From the NCBI GenBank assembly GCA_017858325.1, contig JAFMBT010000001.1:1-64000 (forward strand): a stretch of DNA of 64,000 bases. The letters run 5' to 3'. Shown here in pieces: positions 54,855-64,000 of this stretch. Every line of letters starts with the position of its first letter. The first letter of the stretch is position 1. This stretch comes from Candidatus Planktophila sp. (GTDB taxonomy: Bacteria; Actinomycetota; Actinomycetes; Nanopelagicales; Nanopelagicaceae). A model generated the notes under the pieces. It was not told the DNA's origin. It made no database searches and saw only the letters and a program-made list of their open reading frames with translations. The position numbers and the translations under genes were made by a program.

Positions 54855-55469
54855 CTAGAAAGAGATCTTCTTCGCCTGATCTGGATCGGCTACAGCCAGC
54901 GCCACATCCTTCATAGTCAAACGACGATCCATGGCCGCCTTTTGAATCCACGAAAAGGCCTCCGGCTCGGTGAGATTGAGGGCGGTCATCAATATCCCCT
55001 TAGCTCTATCGATAATCTTTCGTGTCTCAAGTCTTTGGTGAAGATCTGCAACTTCCTCTGCCAGTGATCTCATCTGCAAGTGACGGCTGATTGCAATCTC
55101 TATCGCTGGAATAAGGTCATTAATCGTAAATGGCTTGAGCACATATGCCATTACTCCAGCATCGCGCGCGCGATCGACAAGTTCTCGCTGACTAAAGGCG
55201 GTAAGCATCAGAACTGGGCAGTAAGAGATGATCTCTTCCGCCGCGCTGATGCCATCTAGGATTGGCATTTTGACATCAAGAATTGCAAGATCTGGTTTGT
55301 ACTCTTTGACAAGATCAATCGCTTGCAGACCATCGGCTGCTTGGGCAAGAACTTCATAACCAGCTTCATTCAACATCTCGACAAGATCCATTCGGATCAA
55401 CGCTTCATCTTCGGCAACAACAATACGCACACGAGGTTTCTGTGAAGATTGGTGATCGACGTTGGTCAT
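54855..55469 (-). CDS. pdtaR: PdtaR-like response regulator with ANTAR RNA-binding domain
   Basis: Two-component regulator acting on RNA: ANTAR domains bind paired hairpins in nascent mRNAs and prevent termination. The 204-residue protein has a receiver domain (acidic pair Glu20-Asp21, phospho-acceptor Asp65 in ILDVKMP, Thr90, Lys112) and an ANTAR domain at about 135-195 (KIIDRAKGILMTALNLTEPEAFSWIQ). No sensor kinase (PdtaS) is adjacent. The ATG begins 2 positions beyond the 3' end of the upstream tRNA, leaving no room for a ribosome-binding site. Confidence 0.94.
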   Translation of the reverse strand: MTNVDHQSSQKPRVRIVVAEDEALIRMDLVEMLNEAGYEVLAQAADGLQAIDLVKEYKPDLAILDVKMPILDGISAAEEIISYCPVLMLTAFSQRELVDRARDAGVMAYVLKPFTINDLIPAIEIAISRHLQMRSLAEEVADLHQRLETRKIIDRAKGILMTALNLTEPEAFSWIQKAAMDRRLTMKDVALAVADPDQAKKISF

Positions 55470-55470
55470 G

Positions 55471-55543
55471 TGCCCCGAGTCGGATTCGAACCGACACTAT
55501 GCAGTGTTTGAGACTGCCCTCTCTACCGTTGGAGTACCGAGGC
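55471..55543 (-). tRNA. tRNA with CAA anticodon (predicted tRNA-Leu), class I shape
   Basis: A 73-base cloverleaf is visible: acceptor GCCTCGG / TCGGGGC with two G-T pairs and discriminator A73; D-arm CTC / GAG; anticodon stem GCAGT / ACTGC around loop CTCAAAC, anticodon CAA (reads UUG, Leu); variable region ATAGT, 5 bases; T-arm GTCGG-TTCGAAT-CCGAC. CCA is not encoded. Leucine tRNAs normally have a long class II variable arm, so either this is an unusual leucine isoacceptor or its charging differs from the codon table expectation. It sits between pyk and the pdtaR-like gene. Confidence 0.85.
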
Positions 55544-55551
55544 GTGAGTCA

Positions 55552-55557
55552 ATCCTA
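55552..55557 (-). promoter_or_regulatory. tRNA -10 element
   Basis: On the minus strand TAGGAT (55557-55552) ends 8 bases before the first tRNA base, so transcription would start at or next to the mature 5' end. A weak -35 (TTCGGT) is 18 bases upstream. The same promoter would also transcribe pdtaR, which has none of its own. Confidence 0.45.
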
Positions 55558-55589
55558 ACCCGTTTTCGAGTGTGAACCGAATCCTTGAT

Positions 55590-57029
55590 TTATCGGTAAG
55601 CGGGCGCTGCGCCTGCAACAGCATCACCCATACGGTGTACACGCATAGCATTTGTAGAGCCGGGAATTCCGGGAGGGGATCCCGCAACGATGATGACGCT
55701 GTCACCGATAGTAGTTCGTTTACTTTCTAGCAAGAGACCATCAACTTGCTTAACCATCTCATCGGTATGAGAGACAACTGGAGTGATCATCGGTTCAACG
55801 CCCCACGTTAACGCCAAGCGGTTATAGGTCCCATGGTCTGGAGTGAGAGCGAGAATAGGAATCGGTGAGCGAAGGCGAGACATGCGGCGAGCAGAATCTC
55901 CACTTTGAGTAAAGGCAACAAGAAATTTAGCTCCGACAATCGTTCCTACTTCTACAGCTGCCTTTGTGATCGCTCCACCTTTAGTACGAGGTTCGTGTTT
56001 TAACGGGCGAATTCTCTCGAGCCCGCCTTCTTCAGTCCGCTGGATAATCCGAGCCATCGTCTGCACTGCTTCAATCGCAAAATCTCCAACACTTGTTTCA
56101 CCTGAAAGCATGAGCGCATCTGCACCATCGAGTACAGCATTAGCGCAATCGGTCGCTTCTGCTCGAGTTGGCGTAGAGTTTGTAATCATTGAATCAAGCA
56201 TTTGGGTAGCCACGATGACAGGTTTTGCAGCATCGCGAGCGAGTTCGACACAACGCTTTTGAACCAATGGGACATCTTCTATAGGTAGTTCTACTCCGAG
56301 ATCACCTCGAGCCACCATAATCCCATCGAAGGCATCGACGATACTCACAAGATTTTCCACTGCTTGTGGTTTTTCAATCTTGGCTATCACCGGAACTCTA
56401 ATTCCCTCTTCATCCATAATTCGATGTACATCTTTAATATCTTCGGCGCTACGAACGAAAGATAAGGCGATAAAATCGGCTCCTACCTTAAGTCCCCAAC
56501 GAAGATCATCAATATCTTTCTCAGAAAGTGCTGGAACAGATACTGCAACACCAGGAAGATTAATACCCTTATTGTTGCTCACCGCACCTGGTTCGATTAC
56601 CTGAGTAATAACATCGTTACCAACTACGCGGGTCACCTCAACGGTAACTTTCCCATCATCAATCAAAATACGATCTCCTGGTTTGCAATCCCCAGGAAGC
56701 CCTTTGTAGGTAGTTCCCACTCGACCTTTACTACCTTCAATCTCATCTGTTGTAATGGTGAAGACATCTCCGCGCTCTAGATCGTGAGGACCATCTTTAA
56801 ATCGACCAAGGCGAATCTTTGGACCTTGTAAGTCAACAAGAATTGCAATGGGTGCACCCGCTTGCTTAGCGGCCGCACGAACCTGATCGAGCCGTTTCTG
56901 ATGCTCTACATACCCTCCATGAGAGAGATTCAAGCGAGCCATATTCATACCCGCTGCAATCAGCTCACGTATCTTTTCAGGAGATTCAACAGCTGGTCCT
57001 AGTGTGCAAACTATCTTCGCGCGGCGCAT
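55590..57029 (-). CDS. pyk: pyruvate kinase
   Basis: Converts phosphoenolpyruvate and ADP to pyruvate and ATP. The 479-residue protein begins MRRAKIVCTLGPA, has MNMARLNLSHG, the catalytic region VPVIAKIEKPQAVENL (Lys and Glu), MVARGDLGVELP and the C-terminal allosteric domain. I use the ATG at 57029: TAGGCT ends exactly 6 bases upstream, whereas an in-frame TTG two codons earlier would fall inside the spacer. Confidence 0.97.
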   Translation of the reverse strand: MRRAKIVCTLGPAVESPEKIRELIAAGMNMARLNLSHGGYVEHQKRLDQVRAAAKQAGAPIAILVDLQGPKIRLGRFKDGPHDLERGDVFTITTDEIEGSKGRVGTTYKGLPGDCKPGDRILIDDGKVTVEVTRVVGNDVITQVIEPGAVSNNKGINLPGVAVSVPALSEKDIDDLRWGLKVGADFIALSFVRSAEDIKDVHRIMDEEGIRVPVIAKIEKPQAVENLVSIVDAFDGIMVARGDLGVELPIEDVPLVQKRCVELARDAAKPVIVATQMLDSMITNSTPTRAEATDCANAVLDGADALMLSGETSVGDFAIEAVQTMARIIQRTEEGGLERIRPLKHEPRTKGGAITKAAVEVGTIVGAKFLVAFTQSGDSARRMSRLRSPIPILALTPDHGTYNRLALTWGVEPMITPVVSHTDEMVKQVDGLLLESKRTTIGDSVIIVAGSPPGIPGSTNAMRVHRMGDAVAGAAPAYR

Positions 57030-57035
57030 TTTCAA

Positions 57036-57041
57036 AGCCTA
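57036..57041 (-). promoter_or_regulatory. pyk leaderless -10 element
   Basis: On the minus strand TAGGCT (57041-57036) is followed by TTGAAA and the pyk ATG. It has the same hexamer and spacing as the coaE, uvrB, ctaA and DUF3099 elements, and fixes the start codon choice. Confidence 0.65.
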
Positions 57042-57092
57042 CCTATATTTATTGAAAAGCAACGCGTTCGTAGGACTTTAGCCATATTTACG

Positions 57093-58547
57093 CTAAACCA
57101 TTAAAGGTCGCGCAGTTGGCTCTATAGGAGATGGTAACTGTGTCTCTCCTTCGAGATATTGATCAACAGATGCTGCGACGCTACGACCTTCAGCGATTGC
57201 CCAGACGATGAGTGACTGTCCGCGTCCAGCATCTCCAGCGACAAATATTCCTTCTGAAGTGCTCTGATACGAATCATCGCGTTTCACATTCGTTCGATCA
57301 TCGAGTTCCACTTCCAATTGATCAAACAAGGGTGTGCTCTCTGTTCCTGTAAATCCCATTGCTAGAAATGCGAAATCTGCGGGGATTTCACGCTCTGAGC
57401 CAGGAACTAGTTGAAACTTTCCATTGACGAGTTCGGTTTCGACGACTTTTAGCGCTTTGAGATTTCCGTTTCCGTCACCAATAAACTCTTCAGTACTGAC
57501 AGCAAAGACGCGCTGATCAAGTTCTTCATGCGCGCTAGAGACGCGATAAATCATTGGGTACATAGGCCATGGCTGCGCATCCGGGCGTTCATCAGTTGGC
57601 CGCGGCATAATTTCTAATTGAGTAACACTAACAGCGCCTTGACGAACTGAAGTTCCAAGGCAATCTGCACCTGTATCTCCCCCACCTAAAATAACGACAT
57701 GCTTTCCAGCGACATTGATAGCTGGGTTTGGTACTTCACCTAGGGCTTGCTTATTTCCCCACGGCAAGAACTCCATTGCCTGATAAATCCCTTTATTTTC
57801 ACGGCCTTTAATCGGTAGATCGCGCCACTGGGTAGCACCGAGAGCGAGAACAACAGCGTCGTATTTTTGACGAAGTTCAGAGCCAGTAATGTCAACGCCA
57901 ACATTGACGCCTGTGCGAAAACGCGTACCTTCTTTCTCCATCTGAGTTAAGCGGCGGTCAATAATATTCTTCTCCATTTTGAACTCTGGAATTCCATATC
58001 GAAGAAGGCCACCGATCTTGTCAGCACGTTCGTACACGACAACTGTGTGACCAGCGCGAGTAAGTTGCTGTGCGGCAGCAAGGCCCGCCGGTCCGGATCC
58101 GATAACTGCAACGGTCTTTCCTGTGATTCGATCCGGCGGAAGTGGCTTCACATCACCTGAACCAAATGCCTCTTCGATCGTGCGGAGTTCTACCTGTTTA
58201 ATAGTGACTGCATCAGCGTTGATTGCAACAACACATGCTGTTTCGCATGGGGCTGGACATAGTCGGCCGGTAAATTCAGGAAAGTTATTTGTTGCATGCA
58301 AGCGAGCGACCGCCTCCGTCATATCACCACGCCACATCAGGTCATTCCACTCAGGGATGAGGTTGCCTAGAGGGCAACCTGAGTGACAGAAAGGAATTCC
58401 ACAATCCATGCATCGACCTGCCTGCCTCTGCAGATGTTCGAGACTTTGTGGCTCGTATACCTCTCGCCAATCTTTAATTCGCACATCAACTGGTCGTCGC
58501 TTAGGAACCTCTCGCGGTGTTGTCATAAAACCCTTTGGATCAGCCAT
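57093..58547 (-). CDS. gltD: glutamate synthase small subunit (NADPH, beta chain)
   Basis: Electron-input subunit of NADPH-dependent glutamate synthase. The 484-residue protein has N-terminal Fe-S cysteines ([19 protein letters not shown], then [10 protein letters not shown]), an FAD site [18 protein letters not shown], and an NADPH site [15 protein letters not shown], ending with [18 protein letters not shown]. It overlaps gltB by 8 bases. Confidence 0.97.
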   Translation of the reverse strand: MADPKGFMTTPREVPKRRPVDVRIKDWREVYEPQSLEHLQRQAGRCMDCGIPFCHSGCPLGNLIPEWNDLMWRGDMTEAVARLHATNNFPEFTGRLCPAPCETACVVAINADAVTIKQVELRTIEEAFGSGDVKPLPPDRITGKTVAVIGSGPAGLAAAQQLTRAGHTVVVYERADKIGGLLRYGIPEFKMEKNIIDRRLTQMEKEGTRFRTGVNVGVDITGSELRQKYDAVVLALGATQWRDLPIKGRENKGIYQAMEFLPWGNKQALGEVPNPAINVAGKHVVILGGGDTGADCLGTSVRQGAVSVTQLEIMPRPTDERPDAQPWPMYPMIYRVSSAHEELDQRVFAVSTEEFIGDGNGNLKALKVVETELVNGKFQLVPGSEREIPADFAFLAMGFTGTESTPLFDQLEVELDDRTNVKRDDSYQSTSEGIFVAGDAGRGQSLIVWAIAEGRSVAASVDQYLEGETQLPSPIEPTARPLMV

Positions 58548-61500
58548 TTGCTACTACCTCCATTACATATTGATCTACGGGCAAACCTTCTCGCGTAGCT
58601 TTCTCCATCGCAGCGAGAACTCGAGCGTAATCACGCGGCATTACCAATGAAATTCGGCTGAGGGAGTTTTCCCAATCGAGTAAGAGATTTCCTGCTACTT
58701 GTGACTCGGTCTCGTTAAAGAAACTCGTGATTATCGCGCGCAGCGACTCCTTTTGATCTGTTGGTACAGCCAAGATATCTACCATCTCTTTATTTACGAG
58801 ATCCGGATTGAGATCTAGGACAAAGGCTCGACCGCCTGACATACCTGCCGCAAAGTTACGGCCAGTGCCTCCGAGAATAACTACGGTTCCGCCCGTCATG
58901 TACTCACAACCATGATCTCCGATTCCTTCAACAACTGCAGTGGCGCCAGAATTTCGAACACAGAAACGTTCTCCAACGATGCCGCTGATAAAGAGTTCAC
59001 CTGATGTTGCTCCATAACCAATGACATTTCCGGCGATGACATTCTCATGCGAATTAAATGTCGCACTCTCATCAGGACGCAGAATGACGCGTCCGCCAGA
59101 GATTCCCTTACCGACATAGTCGTTTGAATCACCAAATAATCTGAGCGTCAGTCCTGATGGGATAAATGCTCCTAGTGACTGGCCAGCTGATCCTCGAAGG
59201 GTTACTTGGACAGTATCTCGAGGAAGTCCCTTACCGCCAAAGTTACGAGTGATTTCAGCGCCAAGCATGGTTCCAACGGTGCGATTAACATTTCGTACTG
59301 GCGAAGAAATAGATACAGCCACTCCAGATGTAAGTGCGGGCGCAGCCTGGCTTATCAAGAGATTATCTAGCGCATCTTCAAGGCCATGATCTTGTGTTGT
59401 TACTTGATAGAGCGCGCTCACAACGTCAGGGCGAGCAAGTAGTGGCGATAGATCTAAACCACTTGCCTTCCAGTGATCAATTGCACTCTTTGTGTCAAGG
59501 TATTCGACATGTCCGATAGCCTCTTGCAAAGTCTTAAATCCAAGGGAGGCTAAAATCTCACGAACTTCTTCAGCTATATATTCAAAGAAGGTTTCTACGA
59601 ACTCTGGCTTTCCTGTGAAGCGTTTACGCAACTCTGGGTTCTGTGTTGCTACGCCCACCGGACATGTATCTAAATGACATACACGCATCATGACGCAACC
59701 AGAGACAACCAGTGGCGCTGTGGCAAAGCCATACTCTTCGGCACCAAGAAGGGCTGCAATGACAACGTCGCGACCCGTCTTCATCTGCCCATCAGTCTGC
59801 ACCACGATTCGATCACGCAGCCCATTAAGAAGAAGGGTCTGCTGTGTTTCGGCTAGACCAAGTTCCCACGGTGCACCAGCATGCTTGAGTGAGGTAAGAG
59901 GTGATGCTCCTGTACCCCCATCGTGTCCAGAAATGAGGACCACGTCAGCATGTGCCTTTGAAACTCCGGCGGCAACTGTGCCAACGCCCACCTCCGCAAC
60001 AAGTTTTACATGGATACGCGCATATTTGTTAGCATTCTTAAGATCGTGAATAAGTTGCGCGAGATCTTCAATGGAGTAAATATCGTGATGAGGAGGTGGT
60101 GAGATTAGGCCAACGCCAGGAGTTGAATAACGAACCTTAGCGATCCACGGATACACCTTGTTACCAGGGAGTTGACCACCCTCTCCTGGCTTAGCTCCCT
60201 GAGCAATCTTGATTTGAATATCGTCGGCATTAACAAGATATTCACTAGTGACGCCAAAGCGTCCAGAAGCAACCTGTTTGATCGCACTACGCCTTGAATC
60301 TCCATTGGCATCTGGGGTCAGACGAGCAGAATCTTCGCCACCTTCACCTGTATTTGATTTACCACCCAATCGATTCATGGCAATTGCTAACGTCTCGTGA
60401 GCCTCTTGGGAGATTGACCCGTATGACATCGCACCCGTTGAAAATCTTTTAACAATATCTGAAACTGATTCAACTTCGTCGATAGAAATTGCCTTACCGG
60501 CAGTTGAACTAAATGCGAAGAGACCACGAAGAGTCATGAGCGCCTTGCTCTGTTCATCTACCGCCTTTGTATAACGCTTGAATACGTCATATCTCTTAGA
60601 ACGTGTTGCGTGCTGCAGCGTAAAGACGGTTTCTGGATTGAAAAGGTGCGGTTCACCATCTCTGCGCCATTGATACTCGCCTCCAATAGGAAGTCGCTTA
60701 GTTCCTGGAACTTCTCCACCTGGTGGGTATGCAATGTGATGGCGTTTAATAGTTTCTTCAGCAATCACATCAAGATCGACGCCACCTAATCGAGAGGTTG
60801 TACCAACGAAGAATTCATCGACTACATCCTGCGCGATTCCGATAGCTTCAAAAACTTGTGCACCTGTGTATGAGGCGATTGTTGAAATACCCATCTTTGA
60901 CATTACCTTGAGGACACCTTTTCCAAGGGCCTTAATAATGTTATGCACCGCTTTCTCAGGAGTAATACCAGTAATCACTCCTTGAATAACAAGATCCTCC
61001 GCGCTCTCCATTGCAAGATACGGATTTACCGCAGCGGCTCCGTAACCAATGAGAAGTGCAACATGATGCACCTCGCGGACATCACCAGCTTCTACAACGA
61101 GACCAACTTTGGTTCGAGTCTTCTCACGAATAAGATGATGATGAACTGCAGCCGTCAGCAATAGTGATGGGATTGGTGTCTCTTCGGCATCTCCATTGCG
61201 ATCAGAGAGAACGATAATGCGTGCTCCGTCTGCAATCGCAGCACTTACCTCAGACTTAATTTCCTCAAGACGCATGCGTAGTGTGTTTCCATCACCTGAG
61301 ACAGGGAAGAGTCCACGGACCACATATGACTGTAGATTTGGATAATCTTCATCTGCATTGACATTAATAATTTTGGCTAACTCATCGTTGTTAATAACAG
61401 GAAATGGAAGACTGATCTGGCGACAGGATTGTGGACCAGGATCTAGAAGATTGTGCTCTGGGCCAATAGATCCAGCGAGGCTAGTGACAAGCTCTTCACG

Positions 61501-63057
61501 AATTGCATCAAGAGGTGGATTAGTTACTTGCGCAAAGAGTTGCGTAAAGTAATCAAAGAGCACACGAGGCTTATTTGAGAGAGCAGCAATTGGTGTATCA
61601 GTTCCCATAGAACCTAACGCCTCTCCCCCGCCCTTAGCCATCGGCGTGATGATGATGCGCAGCTCCTCTTCGGTGTAACCGAATGCTCGCTGGCGACGAA
61701 GCACTGATGAGTGTGGATAGATGATGTGCTCACGCGCTGGCAGATCAGAGAGTTTGACTGTGCCATCTTCGACCCACTTCCCATATGGGGCAGCGTCAGC
61801 CAACGAATCCTTGATCTCATCATCTTCAATTATTCGACCAGCGTTGATATCAACTAAAAACATCTTGCCTGGCTGCAAGCGACCTTTGCGAACAACAGAA
61901 TCTGCGGGAAAATCGAGTACTCCAGATTCAGATGCGAGAACCACAAGTCCATCACGTGTTACCCAGAACCTGGAAGGGCGTAGTCCATTACGATCAAGCA
62001 CTGCACCCACCTGATTGCCATCTGTAAATGTCACACATGCAGGTCCATCCCAAGGTTCCATCAAGGATGAGTGAAAGGCGTAGAAATCGCGTCGTTTCTT
62101 CGACATCGTTGCGTGATTCTCCCAGGCCTCGGGGATCATCATCAGTACTGCGTGAGGCAATGATCGGCCACCGAGGTACAACAACTCCAGTACTTCATCA
62201 AAGGAAGCTGAATCACTTCCCGACATTTCCACGATTGGATAAAGGCGAGATAGATCACCAGGAATCAGATCACTTGCCAGAAGTGATTCACGCGCACGCA
62301 TCCAGTTACGATTTCCTTTTACGGTATTGATTTCTCCGTTATGCGCGATGAAGCGATAAGGGTGTGCAAGTGGCCAGGATGGAAAGGTATTGGTGGAAAA
62401 TCTCGAGTGAACAAGTGCTAAGGGTGAGACCACGCGTTCATCGCTGAGGTCCGGAAAGAACTCTTCCAGCTGGCCAGTTGTAAGCATTCCTTTATAGACA
62501 ATTGTCTGGGACGATAATGATGGAAAATAGATTTCCCCTTGATGCTCTGCTTGCTTTCGAAGAGCAAAAGCCATGCGGTCAAGTGCGATTCCACTTTCTC
62601 CGTTAGCTGATTTAACAAATAATTGCTTGAAGATTGGCATCACCGATTTTGCTGTTGATCCCACTGAAATCGGATTTGTGGGCAAGTCACGCCATCCAAT
62701 GACGATGAGATTTTCTGCTTTTGCTAGCCTCTGGATAAATGAAGTGGGGTCAAAACCCTCTTGAATAAATGCGATTCCAGTTGCATAACTCCCTTCGGCA
62801 GGAAGATCGAATGCGGTGACGGCGCGATAAAACGCATCTGGAATACGAATAAGGATCCCCGCACCATCTCCGCTATCGGGTTCAGCACCTGCTGCGCCGC
62901 GATGTTCGAGGTTGCGAAGTGCGGTCAGGGCTTGGGCAACAATCTCGTGTGTTGCAATTTTGTTAAGAGTTGCAACCATCGCAACACCGCATGCATCATG
63001 TTCGTGTGAGGGGTTATATAACCCCTGCGCTGCGGGAAAGGTCGATGGAAGAGCCAT
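58540..63057 (-). CDS. gltB: glutamate synthase large subunit (alpha chain)
   Basis: Forms two glutamates from glutamine and 2-oxoglutarate. The 1505-residue protein starts with a 22-residue propeptide; Cys23 in [11 protein letters not shown] is the class II amidotransferase nucleophile. The synthase FMN domain follows (about 790-1190, with [19 protein letters not shown] and [13 protein letters not shown]), then Fe-S cysteines in [15 protein letters not shown], and a C-terminal beta-helix domain. AGGAG lies 9 bases before the ATG. This pair is the main nitrogen-assimilation enzyme encoded in the window. Confidence 0.97.
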   Translation of the reverse strand: MALPSTFPAAQGLYNPSHEHDACGVAMVATLNKIATHEIVAQALTALRNLEHRGAAGAEPDSGDGAGILIRIPDAFYRAVTAFDLPAEGSYATGIAFIQEGFDPTSFIQRLAKAENLIVIGWRDLPTNPISVGSTAKSVMPIFKQLFVKSANGESGIALDRMAFALRKQAEHQGEIYFPSLSSQTIVYKGMLTTGQLEEFFPDLSDERVVSPLALVHSRFSTNTFPSWPLAHPYRFIAHNGEINTVKGNRNWMRARESLLASDLIPGDLSRLYPIVEMSGSDSASFDEVLELLYLGGRSLPHAVLMMIPEAWENHATMSKKRRDFYAFHSSLMEPWDGPACVTFTDGNQVGAVLDRNGLRPSRFWVTRDGLVVLASESGVLDFPADSVVRKGRLQPGKMFLVDINAGRIIEDDEIKDSLADAAPYGKWVEDGTVKLSDLPAREHIIYPHSSVLRRQRAFGYTEEELRIIITPMAKGGGEALGSMGTDTPIAALSNKPRVLFDYFTQLFAQVTNPPLDAIREELVTSLAGSIGPEHNLLDPGPQSCRQISLPFPVINNDELAKIINVNADEDYPNLQSYVVRGLFPVSGDGNTLRMRLEEIKSEVSAAIADGARIIVLSDRNGDAEETPIPSLLLTAAVHHHLIREKTRTKVGLVVEAGDVREVHHVALLIGYGAAAVNPYLAMESAEDLVIQGVITGITPEKAVHNIIKALGKGVLKVMSKMGISTIASYTGAQVFEAIGIAQDVVDEFFVGTTSRLGGVDLDVIAEETIKRHHIAYPPGGEVPGTKRLPIGGEYQWRRDGEPHLFNPETVFTLQHATRSKRYDVFKRYTKAVDEQSKALMTLRGLFAFSSTAGKAISIDEVESVSDIVKRFSTGAMSYGSISQEAHETLAIAMNRLGGKSNTGEGGEDSARLTPDANGDSRRSAIKQVASGRFGVTSEYLVNADDIQIKIAQGAKPGEGGQLPGNKVYPWIAKVRYSTPGVGLISPPPHHDIYSIEDLAQLIHDLKNANKYARIHVKLVAEVGVGTVAAGVSKAHADVVLISGHDGGTGASPLTSLKHAGAPWELGLAETQQTLLLNGLRDRIVVQTDGQMKTGRDVVIAALLGAEEYGFATAPLVVSGCVMMRVCHLDTCPVGVATQNPELRKRFTGKPEFVETFFEYIAEEVREILASLGFKTLQEAIGHVEYLDTKSAIDHWKASGLDLSPLLARPDVVSALYQVTTQDHGLEDALDNLLISQAAPALTSGVAVSISSPVRNVNRTVGTMLGAEITRNFGGKGLPRDTVQVTLRGSAGQSLGAFIPSGLTLRLFGDSNDYVGKGISGGRVILRPDESATFNSHENVIAGNVIGYGATSGELFISGIVGERFCVRNSGATAVVEGIGDHGCEYMTGGTVVILGGTGRNFAAGMSGGRAFVLDLNPDLVNKEMVDILAVPTDQKESLRAIITSFFNETESQVAGNLLLDWENSLSRISLVMPRDYARVLAAMEKATREGLPVDQYVMEVVANG

Positions 63058-63118
63058 GGGATAAATCTCCTGTTGTCGTGTTCCGTTACATCAACGGGAC
63101 AACGCTGACCCGACGAAA

Positions 63119-63124
63119 AGGGTA
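63119..63124 (-). promoter_or_regulatory. candidate gltB -10 element
   Basis: On the minus strand TACCCT (63124-63119) would start a gltB leader of about 55 bases that carries the AGGAG ribosome-binding site. The -35 is poor. The hexamer is shared with the infC, VIT and rpsA promoter candidates. Confidence 0.35.
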
Positions 63125-63156
63125 TCAACTCAGAGGCGAGGATGGTAGGTGAAGTG

Positions 63157-63178
63157 CCCTTTGGCCGCTAGCCAAGGG
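63157..63178 (-). terminator. candidate terminator at the end of the VIT transporter gene
   Basis: CCCTTTGGC (63157-63165) pairs with GCCAAGGG (63171-63178) with one bulged base. The stem overlaps the gene's own stop codon and precedes the gltB promoter. No clear T-tract follows. Confidence 0.4.
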
Positions 63179-63881
63179 TGATGTGAAAGAGTCGCCCTAT
63201 TCCAGCCGTAACCGCCATACCGAGCGAACCTCCGATGAGCACCCTGACGGTTGGGCCCAGTGCTGGTTTGCCAGCGATCTTTGCGCTGGTAATGCCGGTA
63301 AAGAGAAGGCCAACGAGAGCAAAGAGCACAATACTCAGCGCAATCGCACCGGGTGTTGGTGCAAAAACGCCAACGAATGGAAGTAAGCCTCCCAATGTAA
63401 AACTGGCAGCAGATGCCACCGCAGCTTGTATCGGGCGAGCCTTGCTCAGAGGTGTCTGTCCTAACTCATCTCGAAGATGTGCCTCGAGCGGATCGCGATC
63501 GTGCATCTGTTGGGCAACTTGCAAAGCCAACTCTGGTGTGAGGCCCCGCTCCATATAGATCTGGGTTAGCTCAAGTAACTCCCCTTCAGGATCTATCGCT
63601 AAGTGTTCAATCTCTAAATGACGATCAGAGTCTTCCACATCATTTTGCGAACGAACTGAAACATACTCACCCACTGCCATCGACATTGCGCCGGCAGCGA
63701 TGCCTGCCACGCCTGCGGTAAGAATAAAACCACTTTCATCTGGGGTTGCCGCTGTAACACCGATCATTAAACTTGCTGTTGAAACGATTCCATCATTTGC
63801 GCCAAGGACGGCTGCACGTAACCACCCAGCACGATGCGTGCGATGTTCGAGATTCCTTTGGTAGACATCCTCTAAGCCCAT
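63168..63881 (-). CDS. VIT1/CCC1-family iron/manganese transporter
   Basis: Membrane protein of the vacuolar iron transporter family, expected to move Fe(II) or Mn(II) out of the cytoplasm. The 237-residue protein has helix 1 with GANDGIVSTASLMIGV, the GAMSMAVGEYVSVRSQ segment with conserved metal-site residues, an acidic cytoplasmic domain (about 80-135, EGELLELTQIYMERGL) and three C-terminal helices. TACCCT ends 7 bases before the ATG, suggesting a leaderless mRNA. It sits between lgt and gltB. Confidence 0.92.
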   Translation of the reverse strand: MGLEDVYQRNLEHRTHRAGWLRAAVLGANDGIVSTASLMIGVTAATPDESGFILTAGVAGIAAGAMSMAVGEYVSVRSQNDVEDSDRHLEIEHLAIDPEGELLELTQIYMERGLTPELALQVAQQMHDRDPLEAHLRDELGQTPLSKARPIQAAVASAASFTLGGLLPFVGVFAPTPGAIALSIVLFALVGLLFTGITSAKIAGKPALGPTVRVLIGGSLGMAVTAGIGRLFHITLG

Positions 63882-63888
63882 GTCGGTA

Positions 63889-63916
63889 AGGGTACCTGAG
63901 GGATTAAATCTTTGAA
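63889..63916 (-). promoter_or_regulatory. VIT transporter promoter
   Basis: On the minus strand TTCAAA (63916-63911), 16 bases and TACCCT (63894-63889) precede the ATG by 7 bases. The -35 lies inside the end of the upstream gene. Bases 63886-63902 are identical to 12445-12461 at the infC promoter. Confidence 0.55.
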
Positions 63917-64000
63917 CTCTTTTTCTTCAAATTGACGAAGATTGCAAGCGCGGCGAGTCCGATTACAGCACTTACCCATTGATTCTGGCGCAGCCCAAGG
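63904..64000 (-). CDS. lgt: prolipoprotein diacylglyceryl transferase, C-terminal end (partial)
   Basis: The minus strand is open from the window edge to a TAA at 63904-63906 and encodes GLRQNQWVSAVIGLAALAIF followed by a short basic tail (VNLKKKSSKI). A GLR-N-W motif leading into a terminal membrane helix is how actinobacterial Lgt proteins end, and lgt commonly lies just upstream of gltB there. Only about 31 residues are visible, so another membrane protein remains possible. Confidence 0.65.
   Translation of the reverse strand, partial: LGLRQNQWVSAVIGLAALAIFVNLKKKSSKI

Noticed and set aside
55471-55543. Assignment of the tRNA as Trp or Gln by general resemblance
   Set aside because: The anticodon loop CTCAAAC gives CAA, not CCA or CTG/TTG, and the acceptor stem differs; only the loop context resembles tRNA-Trp.

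Overview
The window is a densely packed block of core (housekeeping) chromosome from an actinobacterium. Lineage markers are RbpA, WhiA, an ANTAR-type response regulator, a UvrB-UvrA-UvrC / RapZ-YvcK-WhiA / Gap-Pgk-Tpi-SecG-RbpA gene order, an actinobacterial BoxA-like 16S rRNA leader, and a SufR-BD-(Rieske)-C-S-U-SufT operon. The moderate GC content, very short or overlapping gene junctions and absence of mobile DNA suggest a streamlined free-living lineage, possibly the freshwater Nanopelagicales (acI). That placement is inference and was not tested.

Layout. 1-551: the 5' end of a 16S rRNA gene (minus strand) with leader hairpins and two candidate promoters. 552-6736 (minus): argC-argB-argD-argR-argH-tyrS, preceded by tandem ARG boxes. 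6784-12256 (minus): infC-rpmI-rplT-TrmH/SpoU methyltransferase-pheS-pheT. 12479-14599 (minus): fabG-fabI-M15 peptidase. 14680-15712 (plus): DUF3099 protein and SURF1. 15674-23858 (minus): sufR-sufB-sufD-Rieske-sufC-sufS-sufU-sufT, then an ABC exporter. 23929-29465 (plus): heme A synthase-tkt-tal-pgi. 29467-45039 (minus): rpsA, coaE, uvrB-uvrA-uvrC, rapZ-yvcK-whiA, gap-pgk-tpiA, secG, rbpA. 45155-46381 (plus): an MFS permease. 46384-48981 (minus): polA. 49013-53392 (plus): a hotdog thioesterase and livH-livM-livG-livF. 53468-64000 (minus): lgt (3' end), a VIT-family transporter, gltB-gltD, pyk, a tRNA, a PdtaR-like regulator and livK.

How the genes fit together: translation (tyrS, pheST, infC, L35, L20, S1, 16S), arginine synthesis under ArgR, Fe-S assembly under SufR, oxidase maturation (CtaA, SURF1), lower glycolysis and the non-oxidative pentose phosphate branch, nucleotide excision repair, branched-chain amino acid uptake, and glutamate synthase.

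I found no CRISPR array, phage, insertion sequence, defence or biosynthetic island, and no clearly new multi-gene system. The non-routine signals are at the level of expression. A -10 hexamer lies 6-7 bases before the start codon of many genes (TAGGCT-N6-ATG five times), implying leaderless mRNAs. infC appears to start at an AUC codon. A class-I-shaped tRNA with a CAA anticodon ends one base before the pdtaR start codon. Tandem ARG boxes overlap the argC promoter. The LivH permease carries a secreted N-terminal domain.
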